Shown here: piece after piece, positions 7,697 to 16,849 of the stretch
Position numbering within the stretch: position 1 is the stretch's first letter
How the letters are laid out: each line of letters begins with the position of its first letter
Made by a program: the position numbers and the translations under genes
Assembly: GCF_020991065.1 (NCBI RefSeq)
Contig: NZ_CP087710.1
Location: 1,922,001-1,986,000 of the forward strand
DNA: 64,000 bases
Direction of reading: 5' to 3'
DNA from: Nocardioides okcheonensis
GTDB lineage: Bacteria > Actinomycetota > Actinomycetes > Propionibacteriales > Nocardioidaceae
Notes under the pieces: generated by a model
Database searches by the model: none
What the model was told of the DNA's origin: nothing
The model's input: the letters and a program-made list of their open reading frames with translations, nothing else

Positions 7697-8893
7697 ATGA
7701 CCCGGCCGTCGTGGACCACCGTTGCCCCCGTCCTGGCCATCGTGGCCCTGGTGCCCGCGTGGTTCGCCCATCCCGAGAGCAGCCTGGTCCTCGGGGTGCT
7801 CGCGCTCCTGCTCGTCGGCGCGGTCCTGGCCGCGGTCCACCACGCCGAGGTCGTCGCGCACCGGGTCGGTGAACCGTACGGCTCCCTCGTGCTCGCCGTC
7901 GCGGTCACGATCATCGAGGTCGGGCTGATCGTCACCTTGATGGTCACCTCCGACAAGGACGCGTCGGGCCTCGCCCGCGACACCGTGTTCGCCGCGGTCA
8001 TGATCACCGTCAACGGCATCGTCGGCATCTCGCTGCTGGTGGGTGCCCTCAAGCACCACCTCGCCGTCTTCAACCCCGAGGGGACCGGCGCCGCGCTGGC
8101 CACGGTGATCGCCCTGGCCGTCCTGTGCCTCGTGGTCCCGTCGGTCACCACCTCGCAGCCCGGCCCGGAGTTCACCGGCGCCCAGCTCGCCTTCGCGGCG
8201 ATCGCCTCGCTGGCCCTCTACGGCATGTTCGTCTTCACCCAGACCATCCGGCACCGCGACTTCTTCCTGCCGGTCGCGCCCGGGCAGTACGTCCCGATGG
8301 TCGCCACCAAGGCGGAGGCCGTCGCGGCCGCCGAGGACCGCGAGGACGCCCGCGAGACCGCGCGCCAGGAGCGTGCCGGCGGCTACGAGCACGAGCCGGT
8401 CGACCTCGACGAGGACGGCCACGCCGACCCGCCCACCGACCGTGCGGCACTGGCCAGCCTCGGGCTGCTGGTCGTCTCGCTGGTCGCGGTCGTCGGCCTG
8501 GCCAAGGTCGAGTCCCCGGCGATCGAGTCGGGCGTCGCCGCCCTGGGCTTCCCGCAGGCCGTCGTCGGCGTGGTCATCGCGCTGCTGGTCCTCGCCCCGG
8601 AGTCGATCGCCGCCGTGCGCGCGGCCGCCCGCGAGCGCGTGCAGGTCAGCCTCAACCTGGCCCTGGGCTCGGCCATGGCCTCCATCGGCCTGACCATCCC
8701 CGCGATCGCCGTGGCCAGCATCTGGCTGGACGGCCCGCTCGAGCTCGGGCTCAACCAGCTCCAGACGGTGCTGCTGCTGCTGACCGCCGCGGTCGCGATC
8801 CTCACCGTCGTCCCCGGCCGCGCCAAGCCCCTCCAGGGCGGGGTGCACCTGGTGCTGCTGGCGGCCTTCCTGTTCCTCACCATCGCGCCCTGA
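7697..8893 (+). CDS. chaA: ChaA-type calcium/sodium:proton antiporter
   Basis: 398 aa with two five-to-six-helix membrane halves joined by a charged cytoplasmic loop (about residues 205-245, rich in Glu, Asp and Arg). The signature HHAEVVAHRVGEPYGSLVLA followed by VTIIEVGLIV matches ChaA, and the second repeat has the corresponding PESIAAVRAA. ChaA proteins exchange Ca2+, Na+ or K+ for protons at the cytoplasmic membrane and help with alkaline and salt stress. Length is slightly above E. coli ChaA because of the loop. A strong hairpin follows the stop codon. Ion preference is not predictable. Confidence 0.9.
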   Translation: MTRPSWTTVAPVLAIVALVPAWFAHPESSLVLGVLALLLVGAVLAAVHHAEVVAHRVGEPYGSLVLAVAVTIIEVGLIVTLMVTSDKDASGLARDTVFAAVMITVNGIVGISLLVGALKHHLAVFNPEGTGAALATVIALAVLCLVVPSVTTSQPGPEFTGAQLAFAAIASLALYGMFVFTQTIRHRDFFLPVAPGQYVPMVATKAEAVAAAEDREDARETARQERAGGYEHEPVDLDEDGHADPPTDRAALASLGLLVVSLVAVVGLAKVESPAIESGVAALGFPQAVVGVVIALLVLAPESIAAVRAAARERVQVSLNLALGSAMASIGLTIPAIAVASIWLDGPLELGLNQLQTVLLLLTAAVAILTVVPGRAKPLQGGVHLVLLAAFLFLTIAP

Positions 8894-8910
8894 CGGCGCC
8901 CGCCACGACG

Positions 8911-8948
8911 CAGCACGGCCCGGCAGGGTGACCTGCCGGGCCGTGCTG
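8911..8948. terminator. Bidirectional hairpin terminator
   Basis: A perfect 17-bp stem (CAGCACGGCCCGGCAGG, loop GTGA, then its reverse complement) lies between two convergent genes, the antiporter and the binding protein. There is no long T tract, as is common in actinobacteria. Confidence 0.85.
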
Positions 8949-8959
8949 GAGGCTGGCTG

Positions 8960-9775
8960 TCAGCCGAAGTACGAGGCGAAGATCTTGTCGTAGGTGCCGT
9001 CCTCGCGGAGGTCGGCGAGGGTGCCGTTGATGGTGCGCAGGAGCGGGATGTTGCCGTCCTTCTTCACCGCCATGCCGTACTGCTCGCCGGTCTCGAACTC
9101 CTTGGCGAGCTTGAGCCGCGGGTTGTCCTTGACGAACTGGCCCGACACGGTGTTGTCGAGCACCGCCGCGTCCAGCTCGCCGGCAGCGAGGGCAGCCTGC
9201 AGCCCGGCGGCGTCGTCGTAGGCCGTGACCAGGGTGCTCTCCGGCGCGAAGTCGCTGATGTAGGTCTCGCCGGTGGTGTCCTTCTGCACGCCCACCCGCT
9301 TGCCGGCCAGCTCGTCGAGCTGGTCGAGCCCCGAGCCGCGCGGCGTGATGAGGGCCTGCTTGGCGTCGAAGTAGGGGCTGGAGAAGTCGAGCACGCGGGC
9401 CCGGTCGCCGGTGATGGTCATCGCGGAGATCGCGACGTCGCAGACGTCGTTGTTGAGCGCGTCGCCCGACGTGATGTCGTCGAAGGACACGTCGACGACG
9501 TCGATGTCGACCTCCAGGGCGTCGGCGACGGCCTGCCCCAGGTCGACGTCGAAGCCCACCAGCTTGCCCTTCTCCTCGTAGACGAAGGGCTGGTACGGGC
9601 TGTCGGTGCAGACGGTCAGCACACCGTCGAAGACCAGGTCGACGCTGCTGAGGGCGTCGGCGGACTCGCCGTTGGCGCTGCCGCCGCACGCGCTCAGCGT
9701 GGACATCAGGGCCATCGCCGAGAGGGCGGCGGCCGCGACACGGAGGGGCCCGGGACGGGCGGAGGTGCGGGTCAT
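8960..9775 (-). CDS. ABC transporter substrate-binding lipoprotein, amino-acid (family 3) type
   Basis: 271 aa. The signal peptide ends in the lipobox LSAC (about residues 27-30). The mature part follows the SBP_bac_3 pattern: LTVCTDSPYQPFVYEEKGKL, GFDVDLGQAVADAL, DRARVLDFSSPYF, and GKRVGVQKDTTGETYI. Such proteins bind polar amino acids outside the membrane and deliver them to an ABC permease. No permease or ATPase gene is adjacent, so it is an orphan or serves a transporter elsewhere. The conservon operon ends 3 bp upstream of its start codon, so it may be read from the conservon transcript; that spacing makes it a plausible signalling accessory, but this is inference. Confidence 0.88.
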   Translation of the reverse strand: MTRTSARPGPLRVAAAALSAMALMSTLSACGGSANGESADALSSVDLVFDGVLTVCTDSPYQPFVYEEKGKLVGFDVDLGQAVADALEVDIDVVDVSFDDITSGDALNNDVCDVAISAMTITGDRARVLDFSSPYFDAKQALITPRGSGLDQLDELAGKRVGVQKDTTGETYISDFAPESTLVTAYDDAAGLQAALAAGELDAAVLDNTVSGQFVKDNPRLKLAKEFETGEQYGMAVKKDGNIPLLRTINGTLADLREDGTYDKIFASYFG

Positions 9776-9778
9776 GGG

Positions 9779-10375
9779 TCAGTTCGCATTCACGGTGAGC
9801 GACTCGCGCAGTCGCATGAGGGCGTATTCGGTGATCTTCACGAGCGCGCCCTTGGCCTGCTCGCGGTCGCGGGCGTCGAGGCTGATGATCGGCACCTCGG
9901 GCGGCAGCGCGAGGGCGGCCGCGATCTCCGAGGCGGGGTAGCGCGGGACGCCGTCGAACTCGTTGACCGCGACGATGAACGGGATGCCCTTGGACTCGAA
10001 GTAGTCCAGCGGCGAGAACGACTCGTCGAGGCGCGCGACGTCGACCAGCACGATGGCGCCGATGGCGCCGCGGCACAGGTCGTCCCACATGAACCAGAAG
10101 CGACGCTGGCCGGGCGTGCCGAACAGGTAGAGGACCAGGTCCTCCGCCAGCGTCAGGCGGCCGAAGTCCATGGCGACGGTCGTGGTCGCCTTGGTCGGCA
10201 CGGCGGCGAGGTCGTCGACGCCCTCGGACTCGTTGGTCACGAGTGCCTCGGTGCGCAGCGGGTCGATCTCCGAGACGGCGCCGACGAGCGTCGACTTGCC
10301 GACGCCGAAGCCGCCTGCGATGACGATCTTCGTCGACGCAGCCGCTCGCTGTGCCTTAGTAGTTTCGAAGTCCAC
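9779..10375 (-). CDS. cvnD: Conservon GTP-binding protein (CvnD-like small GTPase)
   Basis: 198 aa from the GTG giving VDFETTKAQR, chosen because AAAGGA precedes it at suitable spacing and because the family classically starts this way just inside the preceding gene (20-bp overlap); a longer start would add 11 residues. G1 is GGFGVGKST, G3 is LFGTPGQ and the G4-like motif is NEFD in place of NKxD, as in this MglA-related family. It is the fourth gene of a conservon: kinase, roadblock, DUF742, GTPase. In Streptomyces these form a membrane-associated complex likened to eukaryotic G-protein-coupled receptor systems and affect development. Output here is unknown. Confidence 0.92.
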   Translation of the reverse strand: MDFETTKAQRAAASTKIVIAGGFGVGKSTLVGAVSEIDPLRTEALVTNESEGVDDLAAVPTKATTTVAMDFGRLTLAEDLVLYLFGTPGQRRFWFMWDDLCRGAIGAIVLVDVARLDESFSPLDYFESKGIPFIVAVNEFDGVPRYPASEIAAALALPPEVPIISLDARDREQAKGALVKITEYALMRLRESLTVNAN

Positions 10376-10724
10376 GGAGGGTCCTTTCGATGAGCTCGAG
10401 ACGCTCATCTGTCGACGTCTTCTCGGTGATGGTGGCCTGGATACGGACCAGGCCCTGCTCGATCAGGTCACCCAGCAGCACCCGGGTGACGCCGATCGGC
10501 ATCTTGGTCAGCGCCGACACCTCGGCGACGGACTTGCGGTCGCAGACCTCGAGGACCTGCGCGGCGGAAGGAGTGAGGACGGGCGCCTCCGCACCGGCCT
10601 GGAGGCGCAGCGTGGCCTCCATGGGCAGGTCGACGGCAGTGGCCGTCCGCCCGGCGGTGATCGTGTACGACCGGATCAGCCGGGGGCGGTAGCCCTCGTC
10701 CTCCGGCTCGACTGGCGGCGTCAT
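10356..10724 (-). CDS. cvnC: DUF742 protein (CvnC-like)
   Basis: 122 aa. The DUF742 pattern is clear: an Arg-rich entry (RPRLIRSYTITAGRT), a winged-helix-like middle (LEVCDRKSVAEVSALTKMPIGVTRVLLGDLIEQGLV) and the conserved C-terminal LERTLRGLRNY that overlaps the GTPase start. It is the third gene of the conservon and is thought to join the roadblock protein and GTPase in one complex. Start 14 bp after the roadblock stop. Molecular activity of DUF742 is not established. Confidence 0.92.
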   Translation of the reverse strand: MTPPVEPEDEGYRPRLIRSYTITAGRTATAVDLPMEATLRLQAGAEAPVLTPSAAQVLEVCDRKSVAEVSALTKMPIGVTRVLLGDLIEQGLVRIQATITEKTSTDERLELIERTLRGLRNY

Positions 10725-10738
10725 GCCCGGAGCTCCGG

Positions 10739-11176
10739 TCAGCCGCCCGTACCGACGCGGGCCTGGGCCTCGACGGTACGTCCCACACGGTCCACGAGGA
10801 GGGCCATCTCGTAGCCCACCTGGCCGATGTCGGCCTCCTCGGTGGTGAGCACGGTCAGGTTCGACCCGTCACCGACGCTCATCAGCATCAGGAAGCCCAT
10901 CTCCATCTCGACGATGGTCTGCATGACCGAGCCGCCCTCGAACAGGCGCGCGGCACCGACCGCGAGGCTCGCCAGACCGGACGAGACGGCCGCGACCTGC
11001 TCGGCGCGCTCACCGGGGATGCTCGTGCTCGAGGCCATGAGGAGGCCGTCGGCGGAGACCAGGATCGCGTGCGCGGCGTCGGGGACTTCCTCGACGAATC
11101 GCGACATCACCCAGTCGAGGTCGCGGTCGTCCGCAGCGGTGGCGCTGGGAACGGCGGCGGAGGATTCGTAGCTCAT
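10739..11176 (-). CDS. cvnB: Roadblock/LC7-domain protein (CvnB-like)
   Basis: 145 aa. After a disordered N-terminus of about 18 residues, the roadblock/LC7 fold runs from [31 protein letters not shown] through the conserved beta strand [17 protein letters not shown] to the C-terminal helix ([12 protein letters not shown]). Roadblock proteins regulate small GTPases; in conservons this one contacts the GTPase. Its ATG overlaps the stop of the histidine kinase by 4 bp (ATGA), indicating translational coupling. Confidence 0.93.
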   Translation of the reverse strand: MSYESSAAVPSATAADDRDLDWVMSRFVEEVPDAAHAILVSADGLLMASSTSIPGERAEQVAAVSSGLASLAVGAARLFEGGSVMQTIVEMEMGFLMLMSVGDGSNLTVLTTEEADIGQVGYEMALLVDRVGRTVEAQARVGTGG

Positions 11177-14100
11177 GCGGGGCCTGCTTCCGTGTGCTGG
11201 GGGGAACTTTGGGCTGCTCGTCGTCCGCGGGACACGCCTGCGGTGTGGGCCTGGAGCCGACGCCGGATGGCTTCGGGGTCACGCGTCTTGGCGGCTGTGG
11301 GCGGGGTCACGCTACCCGGCACCAGGCGCTCTCCGGGGGCACGTCGCGGAAGTCCGCTGGGCGTCGACGCCGGCGCCGGGACCTCCTCGGCCACGTGCTC
11401 GGCGATCTCCCACCCGCGGTCGACCTCGGTCTCGTGGATCTGGGTGGCGTCGCCGGTCAGCCAGCCCGACCGCATCGACTTGAAGATCGGCGAGTCGCCG
11501 CCCGCCCGGACCGGCTCCGCGGAGCCGCCCGGCAGGCCGGGCATGTCGCGGTTGATCTCCGCGGCGGCACCGGGCGTACGGGTCGGCAGCGCGCCGTTGA
11601 GGGCGAACGCAGCCAGCTCGCGCTCGGGCTCGGGCTCGGGCTCGACGGCGACGGGCTGGGGCTCCGGCTCGAAGACGACGGGCTCCGGCTCGGGCTCCGG
11701 CTCGACGGCGACCGGCTCGGGCTCCGGCTCGGGCTCGACGGCGACCGGCTCCGGCTCGGGCTCCGGCTCGACGGCGACGGGCTCGGGCTCGACAGCGACC
11801 GGCGCACGCGGGGTGTCGAGACCCAGCGGGTCCGCCGCGTCGACCTCGACGTCGTCGTCCACGCGGGCCACGGGCTGCTCGGCCACGGGCTCGTCGGCGA
11901 CGGGCTCGTCGGCGACGGGCTCCTCGACCACCGGCTCCGCGGCCACCGGCTCGTCGACCACCGGCTCGTCGACCACCGGCTCCTCGGCCACCGGCTCCTC
12001 GGGGAGCGGGTCGGTCAGCGGGTCCGGGGTCCGGACGGGCGCGACCTCGTCGCTCACCGCGAGCTCGACCTCGGGCTCGACCTCGGCGTGGACCTCGGCC
12101 TCGGGCTCCGTCTCGACCTCGGACGTCGTGACCCGGGCCTCCTCGGCCTGGGCGCGCTGCCGCGAGGCGAGCGCGGTGATCGGCACGACCGGGGCGACCT
12201 TCTCGGGCGTCGTGTCGGCCTCGGTCACGGCCGCGGGCTCGGCGGCCTCGGCGCCGTCCTGGCGGACGGCGTCGGAGGCCGGCTCGGACGTGGGCGTGCT
12301 GGGCGTGGAGCGCTTGCCGAAGAGCGGTCCGGTGGCGCCGGAGGTCTCCGGCGGCAGGAACGCGTCGGCTCCGGTGCGGGGCATGTTGGCGCCCGGCTCG
12401 CGGCGCGGCAGCAGGCTCTCCAGCGGCGGGCGGTCCGGCGTCGGCTCCGAGCCGAGGACCGTCTCGGCGGCGACCGGCGCGGACGTCGATGCCTCCGCCG
12501 GCACGGTCGTGGCTGCCGGCGGCTCCGCCTTCGCGGGCGCCTCCGGCTTCTCGGACCGCGCGGCCTTCTCCGCCTTCGCGGCGGCCCGCGCCTCGGCCTT
12601 CGCCTCGGCGCGCTCGGCGCGGCTGAGCGTACGGCTGCTGCGCTTCGGCTCGGTCGGCACGGTCGGCGCCTCGACGGTCTCCGGCTCGGGCAGGCGGACC
12701 GGCGACTCGAGCGACTCGGCGGCCTGTGCCGGCGCCGCGGCCACCTGCGGCAGGTCCGGCAGCACCGAGGCCGGCAGCGCGACGGTCGCCGTCATGCCGC
12801 CACCGGGGTTGCGGTCGAGGGTGGCGACGATGCCGTGGCGCTCGGCGAGGCGCGACACCACGAACAGACCCATCCGACGGGCCGTGTCGGGCGTCGCCTC
12901 GGCACCGTGGGCGAGGTCGCGGTTGAGCTGCTCGAGCTCGGCCGGCGGCACGCCGAGGCCGGAGTCGGTGATGGTGATCGCGACGCCCTCGCCCTGGAGC
13001 TTGGCGGCGAGCCGCACCGGCTCGGTCGGCGGGGAGTAGGTGAGCGCGTTGTCGACCAGCTCGGTGAGCAGGTGGACCAGGTCCGCGGCGGCGTCCTCGC
13101 CGACCCGGGTGGTGAGGTGCGACAGGATCTGCACGCGCTGGTAGTCCTGCACGCCGGACGTCGCGGCCTGGAGGGCCTCGCCGATGGTCAGGCTGAAGGA
13201 CCCGGCGGCCCGGTTCGGGGCGTCGGCGAGGATCAGCAGCGAGTCGGCCGTACGACGCATGCGCGAGGCGAGGTGGTCGAGGCGGAACAGCGACTCGAGG
13301 CGCTTGGGGTCCTCCTCGTCGTGCTCGAGGCGCTCGATCTGGGCGAGCTGCTGGTTGACCAGCGAGTTCGACCGGCGCGAGAGGGTCACGAACATCGCGT
13401 TGACCGTCTGGCGGAGCTGGGCCTCGCCCGAGGCGAGGTGGATGGCCTGGCGGTGGAGGTCGTCGACCGCGCGGGCGACCTGGCCGATCTCCTCGTTGGT
13501 CGTGACGTCGATCGTCCTGATCGGCTCCGGCTCCTGGCCGGCGCGGATCCGGGCGACGGCGTCGGGCAGGCGGTGCCGCGCGACGGCGAGCGCGCCCTCG
13601 CGGACCCGGCCGATCGGGTCGAGGAGGCTGCGGGCGATGTAGAGGGCGATCGCCACCGCGACGGCGAGCGCCAGCAGGACCAGCGCGGCGCCGAGGATGG
13701 CGTTGCGGCGGGCGTCCGACGCGGCCTCGTTGAGCGAGGCGGTGACGCCCTTGAGGAGCTTCTGGGTGATCTGGTCGTAGGGCGCGTAGGCGTCGCGGCC
13801 GTCGAGGTTGGTGGCGGCGTCGTCGCGGATCTGGCCGGCGTGGCGGGTGTTCTGCGTCCGCAGCTCGGCGGTCTGCGCCTCGGCGCCGGTGACCGATCCG
13901 GCGAGACGGTCGATGGCCGCCGCCTCCACGCCGACCTCCGAGAAGAGCTCCTGCGAGCTCGACTGGGACAGCGTCGTGGCGAGCAGGCCCTGCTGCATCG
14001 CGAGCGAGAGCCGGCCGCTCATCGTCTGGGAGAGCTGCTCCAGGCGCGGCTCCGGGGTGTCCTGGGCGGCGTTCACGCTGGTGATCAGCTGCGAGACGCT

Positions 14101-14565
14101 CGACTCGAGCTGACGCACCAGGGCGATCCAGGTGGCGGGGCCGAGGTTCTCGGCGCCCTCGTCCCGCATCGCCTGGCTGAGGTCGAGGAGGGCGCTGACG
14201 TGGGCCGACTGGAGGTCGGTGAGGTCGGCGCCGTCGCGGGCCTGGGTGAGCGCGTCGGCGTTGGCGGAGATGTCGCTGATGGCGTCGATCAGGTCGCCCT
14301 GGCTGGCCGCGCTGTCGGACTGCGCGGCGACCATCGCGGTCTCGGCAGCGGTCAGGTAGTCGACGGCCGGCTGGATGATCGTCACCTGGTTGGCACTGCT
14401 CGCGGCGTTGCGCGAGTCCGCGACGTCGTTCTGGACCCGCAGGCCACCGAGGAGGGCGGCGAGCAGCAGCGGGATCGCCAGGGCGAGCGCGATCTTGCGG
14501 CGCAGTGGCCAGCCAGCGACCGTGCTGGCCGCACCCTGACGGGTCTTGGCTGCATCCTGAGTCAT
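11173..14565 (-). CDS. cvnA: Conservon sensor histidine kinase (CvnA-like) with long acidic Pro/Glu tail
   Basis: 1130 aa from the ATG giving [10 protein letters not shown]. Transmembrane segment 1 is at about residues 24-42, an extracellular nitrate/nitrite-sensor-like helical domain occupies about 45-285, TM2 about 288-312, then HAMP (to about 366). The dimerisation helix contains [17 protein letters not shown], and the ATPase has the N box [12 protein letters not shown] (about 500) and G1 DSGLGV (about 533). Beyond residue 600 lies a roughly 500-residue low-complexity tail with Ala/Lys/Glu-rich coiled-coil-like sequence, then repeated VxEEPV and [11 protein letters not shown] units (about 850-995), ending in a short conserved-looking block near DMPGLPGGS. 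It heads the conservon operon. Stimulus unknown. Confidence 0.92.
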   Translation of the reverse strand: MTQDAAKTRQGAASTVAGWPLRRKIALALAIPLLLAALLGGLRVQNDVADSRNAASSANQVTIIQPAVDYLTAAETAMVAAQSDSAASQGDLIDAISDISANADALTQARDGADLTDLQSAHVSALLDLSQAMRDEGAENLGPATWIALVRQLESSVSQLITSVNAAQDTPEPRLEQLSQTMSGRLSLAMQQGLLATTLSQSSSQELFSEVGVEAAAIDRLAGSVTGAEAQTAELRTQNTRHAGQIRDDAATNLDGRDAYAPYDQITQKLLKGVTASLNEAASDARRNAILGAALVLLALAVAVAIALYIARSLLDPIGRVREGALAVARHRLPDAVARIRAGQEPEPIRTIDVTTNEEIGQVARAVDDLHRQAIHLASGEAQLRQTVNAMFVTLSRRSNSLVNQQLAQIERLEHDEEDPKRLESLFRLDHLASRMRRTADSLLILADAPNRAAGSFSLTIGEALQAATSGVQDYQRVQILSHLTTRVGEDAAADLVHLLTELVDNALTYSPPTEPVRLAAKLQGEGVAITITDSGLGVPPAELEQLNRDLAHGAEATPDTARRMGLFVVSRLAERHGIVATLDRNPGGGMTATVALPASVLPDLPQVAAAPAQAAESLESPVRLPEPETVEAPTVPTEPKRSSRTLSRAERAEAKAEARAAAKAEKAARSEKPEAPAKAEPPAATTVPAEASTSAPVAAETVLGSEPTPDRPPLESLLPRREPGANMPRTGADAFLPPETSGATGPLFGKRSTPSTPTSEPASDAVRQDGAEAAEPAAVTEADTTPEKVAPVVPITALASRQRAQAEEARVTTSEVETEPEAEVHAEVEPEVELAVSDEVAPVRTPDPLTDPLPEEPVAEEPVVDEPVVDEPVAAEPVVEEPVADEPVADEPVAEQPVARVDDDVEVDAADPLGLDTPRAPVAVEPEPVAVEPEPEPEPVAVEPEPEPEPVAVEPEPEPEPVVFEPEPQPVAVEPEPEPERELAAFALNGALPTRTPGAAAEINRDMPGLPGGSAEPVRAGGDSPIFKSMRSGWLTGDATQIHETEVDRGWEIAEHVAEEVPAPASTPSGLPRRAPGERLVPGSVTPPTAAKTRDPEAIRRRLQAHTAGVSRGRRAAQSSPQHTEAGPA

Positions 14566-14804
14566 GTGTGCCTCGCGATACGTGAGCGATTCGACGAAGA
14601 AACGGCGCTTCGGTCTGGACCGGAGCAAACCCAACGTAGGGATCTGGGCGACATTCCGTGGCGTTTTCACAGAACTGTGTCTCGAAGGTGTATGCGCTCC
14701 CTCAAGACGCCGGGGTGACCGACCGGCGACCGGGGCCTGACGAGCGGGTGGCGAGCACCCGCTGCCCCTTCCGCGTCGGCCGGAGTTGCGGCAGGCTCCC
14801 GGCC

Positions 14805-15968
14805 ATGACTCTCCATCTCGGGAAGGGTCGGTCGCTCGCGGCCGCCCTCGTGACCACCCTCGTCCTGCTCGTCCTGCCGTCGGCGATGTCATCGCCGGCC
14901 CGGGCGGCCACCCCGCTCACCGTCAGCCAGGCGATCGGCCAGCAGACCGGCGCCTCGCAGACCGTCCGCGGCTACGTCGTCGGGCAGCCGACCGCGACCA
15001 GCACCGTCGTCCGCTCGGGCTTCCCCAGCGACTACGCCATCGCCATCGCCGACTCCGCCTCGCAGACCAGCACCTCGGCGATGCTCTACGTCCAGGTGCC
15101 CTCCGCGTTCCGCTCCCAGTGGGGCCTGAGGTCGAACCCGTCGCTGCTGGGCAAGCAGGTCGACGTGACGGGGGCGCTCGCGGCGTACTTCTCCCACCCG
15201 GGCATGACCAGCACCTCCGCCTTCGCGCTCGCCGGTGGCACCACGCCCACCGACCCACCGCCGACCGGCGGCTCCGGCCCGTACGACGGCACCTACTACG
15301 CCCCCGCGATCGGCAAGACGGGCAGCGCGCTCCGCACCGCCCTGCACGGCATCATCGACGGCAACACGACGCTCTCCTACGACCAGGTGTGGACCGCGCT
15401 GCAGGACACCGACCAGGACCCGAACAACACCAGCAACGTCATCGAGCTCTACACGGGCCGCTCGATCGCCAAGACCAACAACGGCGGCGGGTCCGGGCAG
15501 TGGAACCGTGAGCACGTGTGGGCCCAGTCGCGCGGCGGGTTCACCACCAGCGCGGGCCCCGGCACCGACCTGCACCACCTGCGCCCCGAGGACGTCACCG
15601 TCAACTCCACCCGCGGCAACAAGGACTTCGACAACGGCGGCTCGGCCGTCTCGGGCTGCACCGACTGCTGGACCGACGGCGACTCCTTCGAGCCGCGCGA
15701 CGCGGTCAAGGGCGACGTGGCGCGCATGCTGTTCTACATGGCGATCCGCTACGAGGGCGGCGACGGCTTCAACGACCTCGAGATGAGCTCGACCGTCGGC
15801 AGCTCGTCCTCGCAGATCGGTGACCTCGAGACCCTCCTCGCCTGGAACTCGGCCGACCCGGTCGACGCCTTCGAGCTGCGCCGCAACGACCGGATCTACA
15901 CCCGCTGGCAGGGCAACCGGAACCCGTTCATCGACCACCCGGAGTGGGCCGCCGCCATCTGGAACTGA
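14805..15968 (+). CDS. Secreted endonuclease I family nuclease with N-terminal OB-fold-like domain
   Basis: 387 aa. Residues 1-35 are a Sec signal peptide ([17 protein letters not shown]). Residues 36-145 resemble the YhcR-type OB-fold module found beside extracellular nucleases; a Gly/Pro/Thr linker follows. The C-terminal domain is endonuclease I (EndA/NucM): [11 protein letters not shown] carries the catalytic His region, [21 protein letters not shown] the metal-binding part, and [14 protein letters not shown] the conserved end. Two Cys (GCTDCW) may form a disulphide. It should degrade extracellular DNA for nutrition or defence. The start lies 7 nt after CAGGCT; the 239 bp upstream is a divergent promoter region shared with the conservon and includes a CACAG-AA-CTGTG palindrome at 14668-14679. 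Confidence 0.9.
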   Translation: MTLHLGKGRSLAAALVTTLVLLVLPSAMSSPARAATPLTVSQAIGQQTGASQTVRGYVVGQPTATSTVVRSGFPSDYAIAIADSASQTSTSAMLYVQVPSAFRSQWGLRSNPSLLGKQVDVTGALAAYFSHPGMTSTSAFALAGGTTPTDPPPTGGSGPYDGTYYAPAIGKTGSALRTALHGIIDGNTTLSYDQVWTALQDTDQDPNNTSNVIELYTGRSIAKTNNGGGSGQWNREHVWAQSRGGFTTSAGPGTDLHHLRPEDVTVNSTRGNKDFDNGGSAVSGCTDCWTDGDSFEPRDAVKGDVARMLFYMAIRYEGGDGFNDLEMSSTVGSSSSQIGDLETLLAWNSADPVDAFELRRNDRIYTRWQGNRNPFIDHPEWAAAIWN

Positions 15969-16068
15969 CGGTCGGACTGGACCCGGAGTCCCCGGATATC
16001 CGGGGACCTTCGTTCTTCGCACCCGCGATCTCGGGTGCGAAGCACGAACCCCGGGTGCGGAGTACGCC

Positions 16069-16100
16069 GTGGGGCGGGCGCGAGCGAGCGCCCGCCCCAC
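16069..16100. terminator. Bidirectional hairpin terminator
   Basis: A 13-bp perfect stem (GTGGGGCGGGCGC / GCGCCCGCCCCAC) with a 6-nt loop lies between convergent genes for the secreted nuclease and the AIM24 protein. Confidence 0.85.
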
Positions 16101-16106
16101 GCCGCG

Positions 16107-16790
16107 TCAGCTGCCGGACCCGTGGCTGTGCGGCGGCACGACCGGGCCCTCGGAGGGCTGCACCACGACGAAGCCGGGGCCGGAGAAGGCGTACTGGAAC
16201 GCCTCGCCGGTGCCGCCGCGCAGCATCGAGCGCATGTTCATCGAGCTGACGACCTGCGGCACCAGGTTGGCCGACCAGCAGACCGCGGCGTTGATGTCGA
16301 CGTAGGTCGGGGTCTGCGAGCAGTCGAGGATCAGCGGCTGGCCGTCGCTGGTGAGCGCGACCGTGCCGTGGCCCTGGATCAGGGTGTTGAACATGCCGCC
16401 GCTCATCATCCCGGCGCCCTTGACCCGGTGGACGTCGTAGTCGAGCGTCGCGTCCATCGCGAGCAGCGCGGTGCCGTTGACCGACAGGCCGTCGCCCTCG
16501 AGCGCGACGAGGAAGATGTCCTTGGCGGTGTCGGCGAAGAACACCTCGCCCTGCCCGGACACGGTCATCAGGGGGGTGTCCTCGGAGGTCACCAGGCGCC
16601 GCATCATCTTGCCGATCGAGCCGGCCGACTTGTGCTCGAAGGTGACCTGGCCCTGGTAGGCGACCATCGCGCCCTTCGCGGCGAGCACCGGCTCGCCCAG
16701 CACGGCCCGCAGCGTCTTGCGGTGGTGGAGGCTGAACCGCTCGGTGGTGGTGCTCTCCTGGTTGGCCTGGTCGAACAGCTCGCTACGCAT
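16107..16790 (-). CDS. AIM24 family protein
   Basis: 227 aa, matching the AIM24 (DUF124/TIGR00266-like) fold: repeated beta-strand units with the conserved DGLSVNGTALLAMDATLDYDVHRV segment, GHGTVALTSDGQPLIL and a YVDINAAVCWSANLVP block. It ends in a His-containing tail (PPHSHGSGS). AIM24-family proteins are widespread in actinobacteria; a mitochondrial member affects inner-membrane organisation, but bacterial function is unknown. A TAGGCT hexamer at 16837-16842 (minus strand) could be its -10 with a leader of about 40 nt. No signal peptide or membrane segment. Confidence 0.85.
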   Translation of the reverse strand: MRSELFDQANQESTTTERFSLHHRKTLRAVLGEPVLAAKGAMVAYQGQVTFEHKSAGSIGKMMRRLVTSEDTPLMTVSGQGEVFFADTAKDIFLVALEGDGLSVNGTALLAMDATLDYDVHRVKGAGMMSGGMFNTLIQGHGTVALTSDGQPLILDCSQTPTYVDINAAVCWSANLVPQVVSSMNMRSMLRGGTGEAFQYAFSGPGFVVVQPSEGPVVPPHSHGSGS

Positions 16791-16849
16791 GGTGTCCCCT
16801 CGTCGGTGGCGGCCCCGTCGGCCGCGCTCGACGCCGAGCCTAGTGAGGC

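Noticed and set aside
8960-9775. Membership of the binding protein in a complete ABC transporter operon
   Set aside because: The flanking genes are the antiporter (opposite strand) and the conservon; no permease or ATPase is present.
11600-12010. Direct repeats rich in CTCGGGCTC and ACCGGCTCGTC
   Set aside because: They encode the Glu-Pro repeats of the conservon kinase and keep its frame, so they are coding repeats, not a regulatory or CRISPR array.
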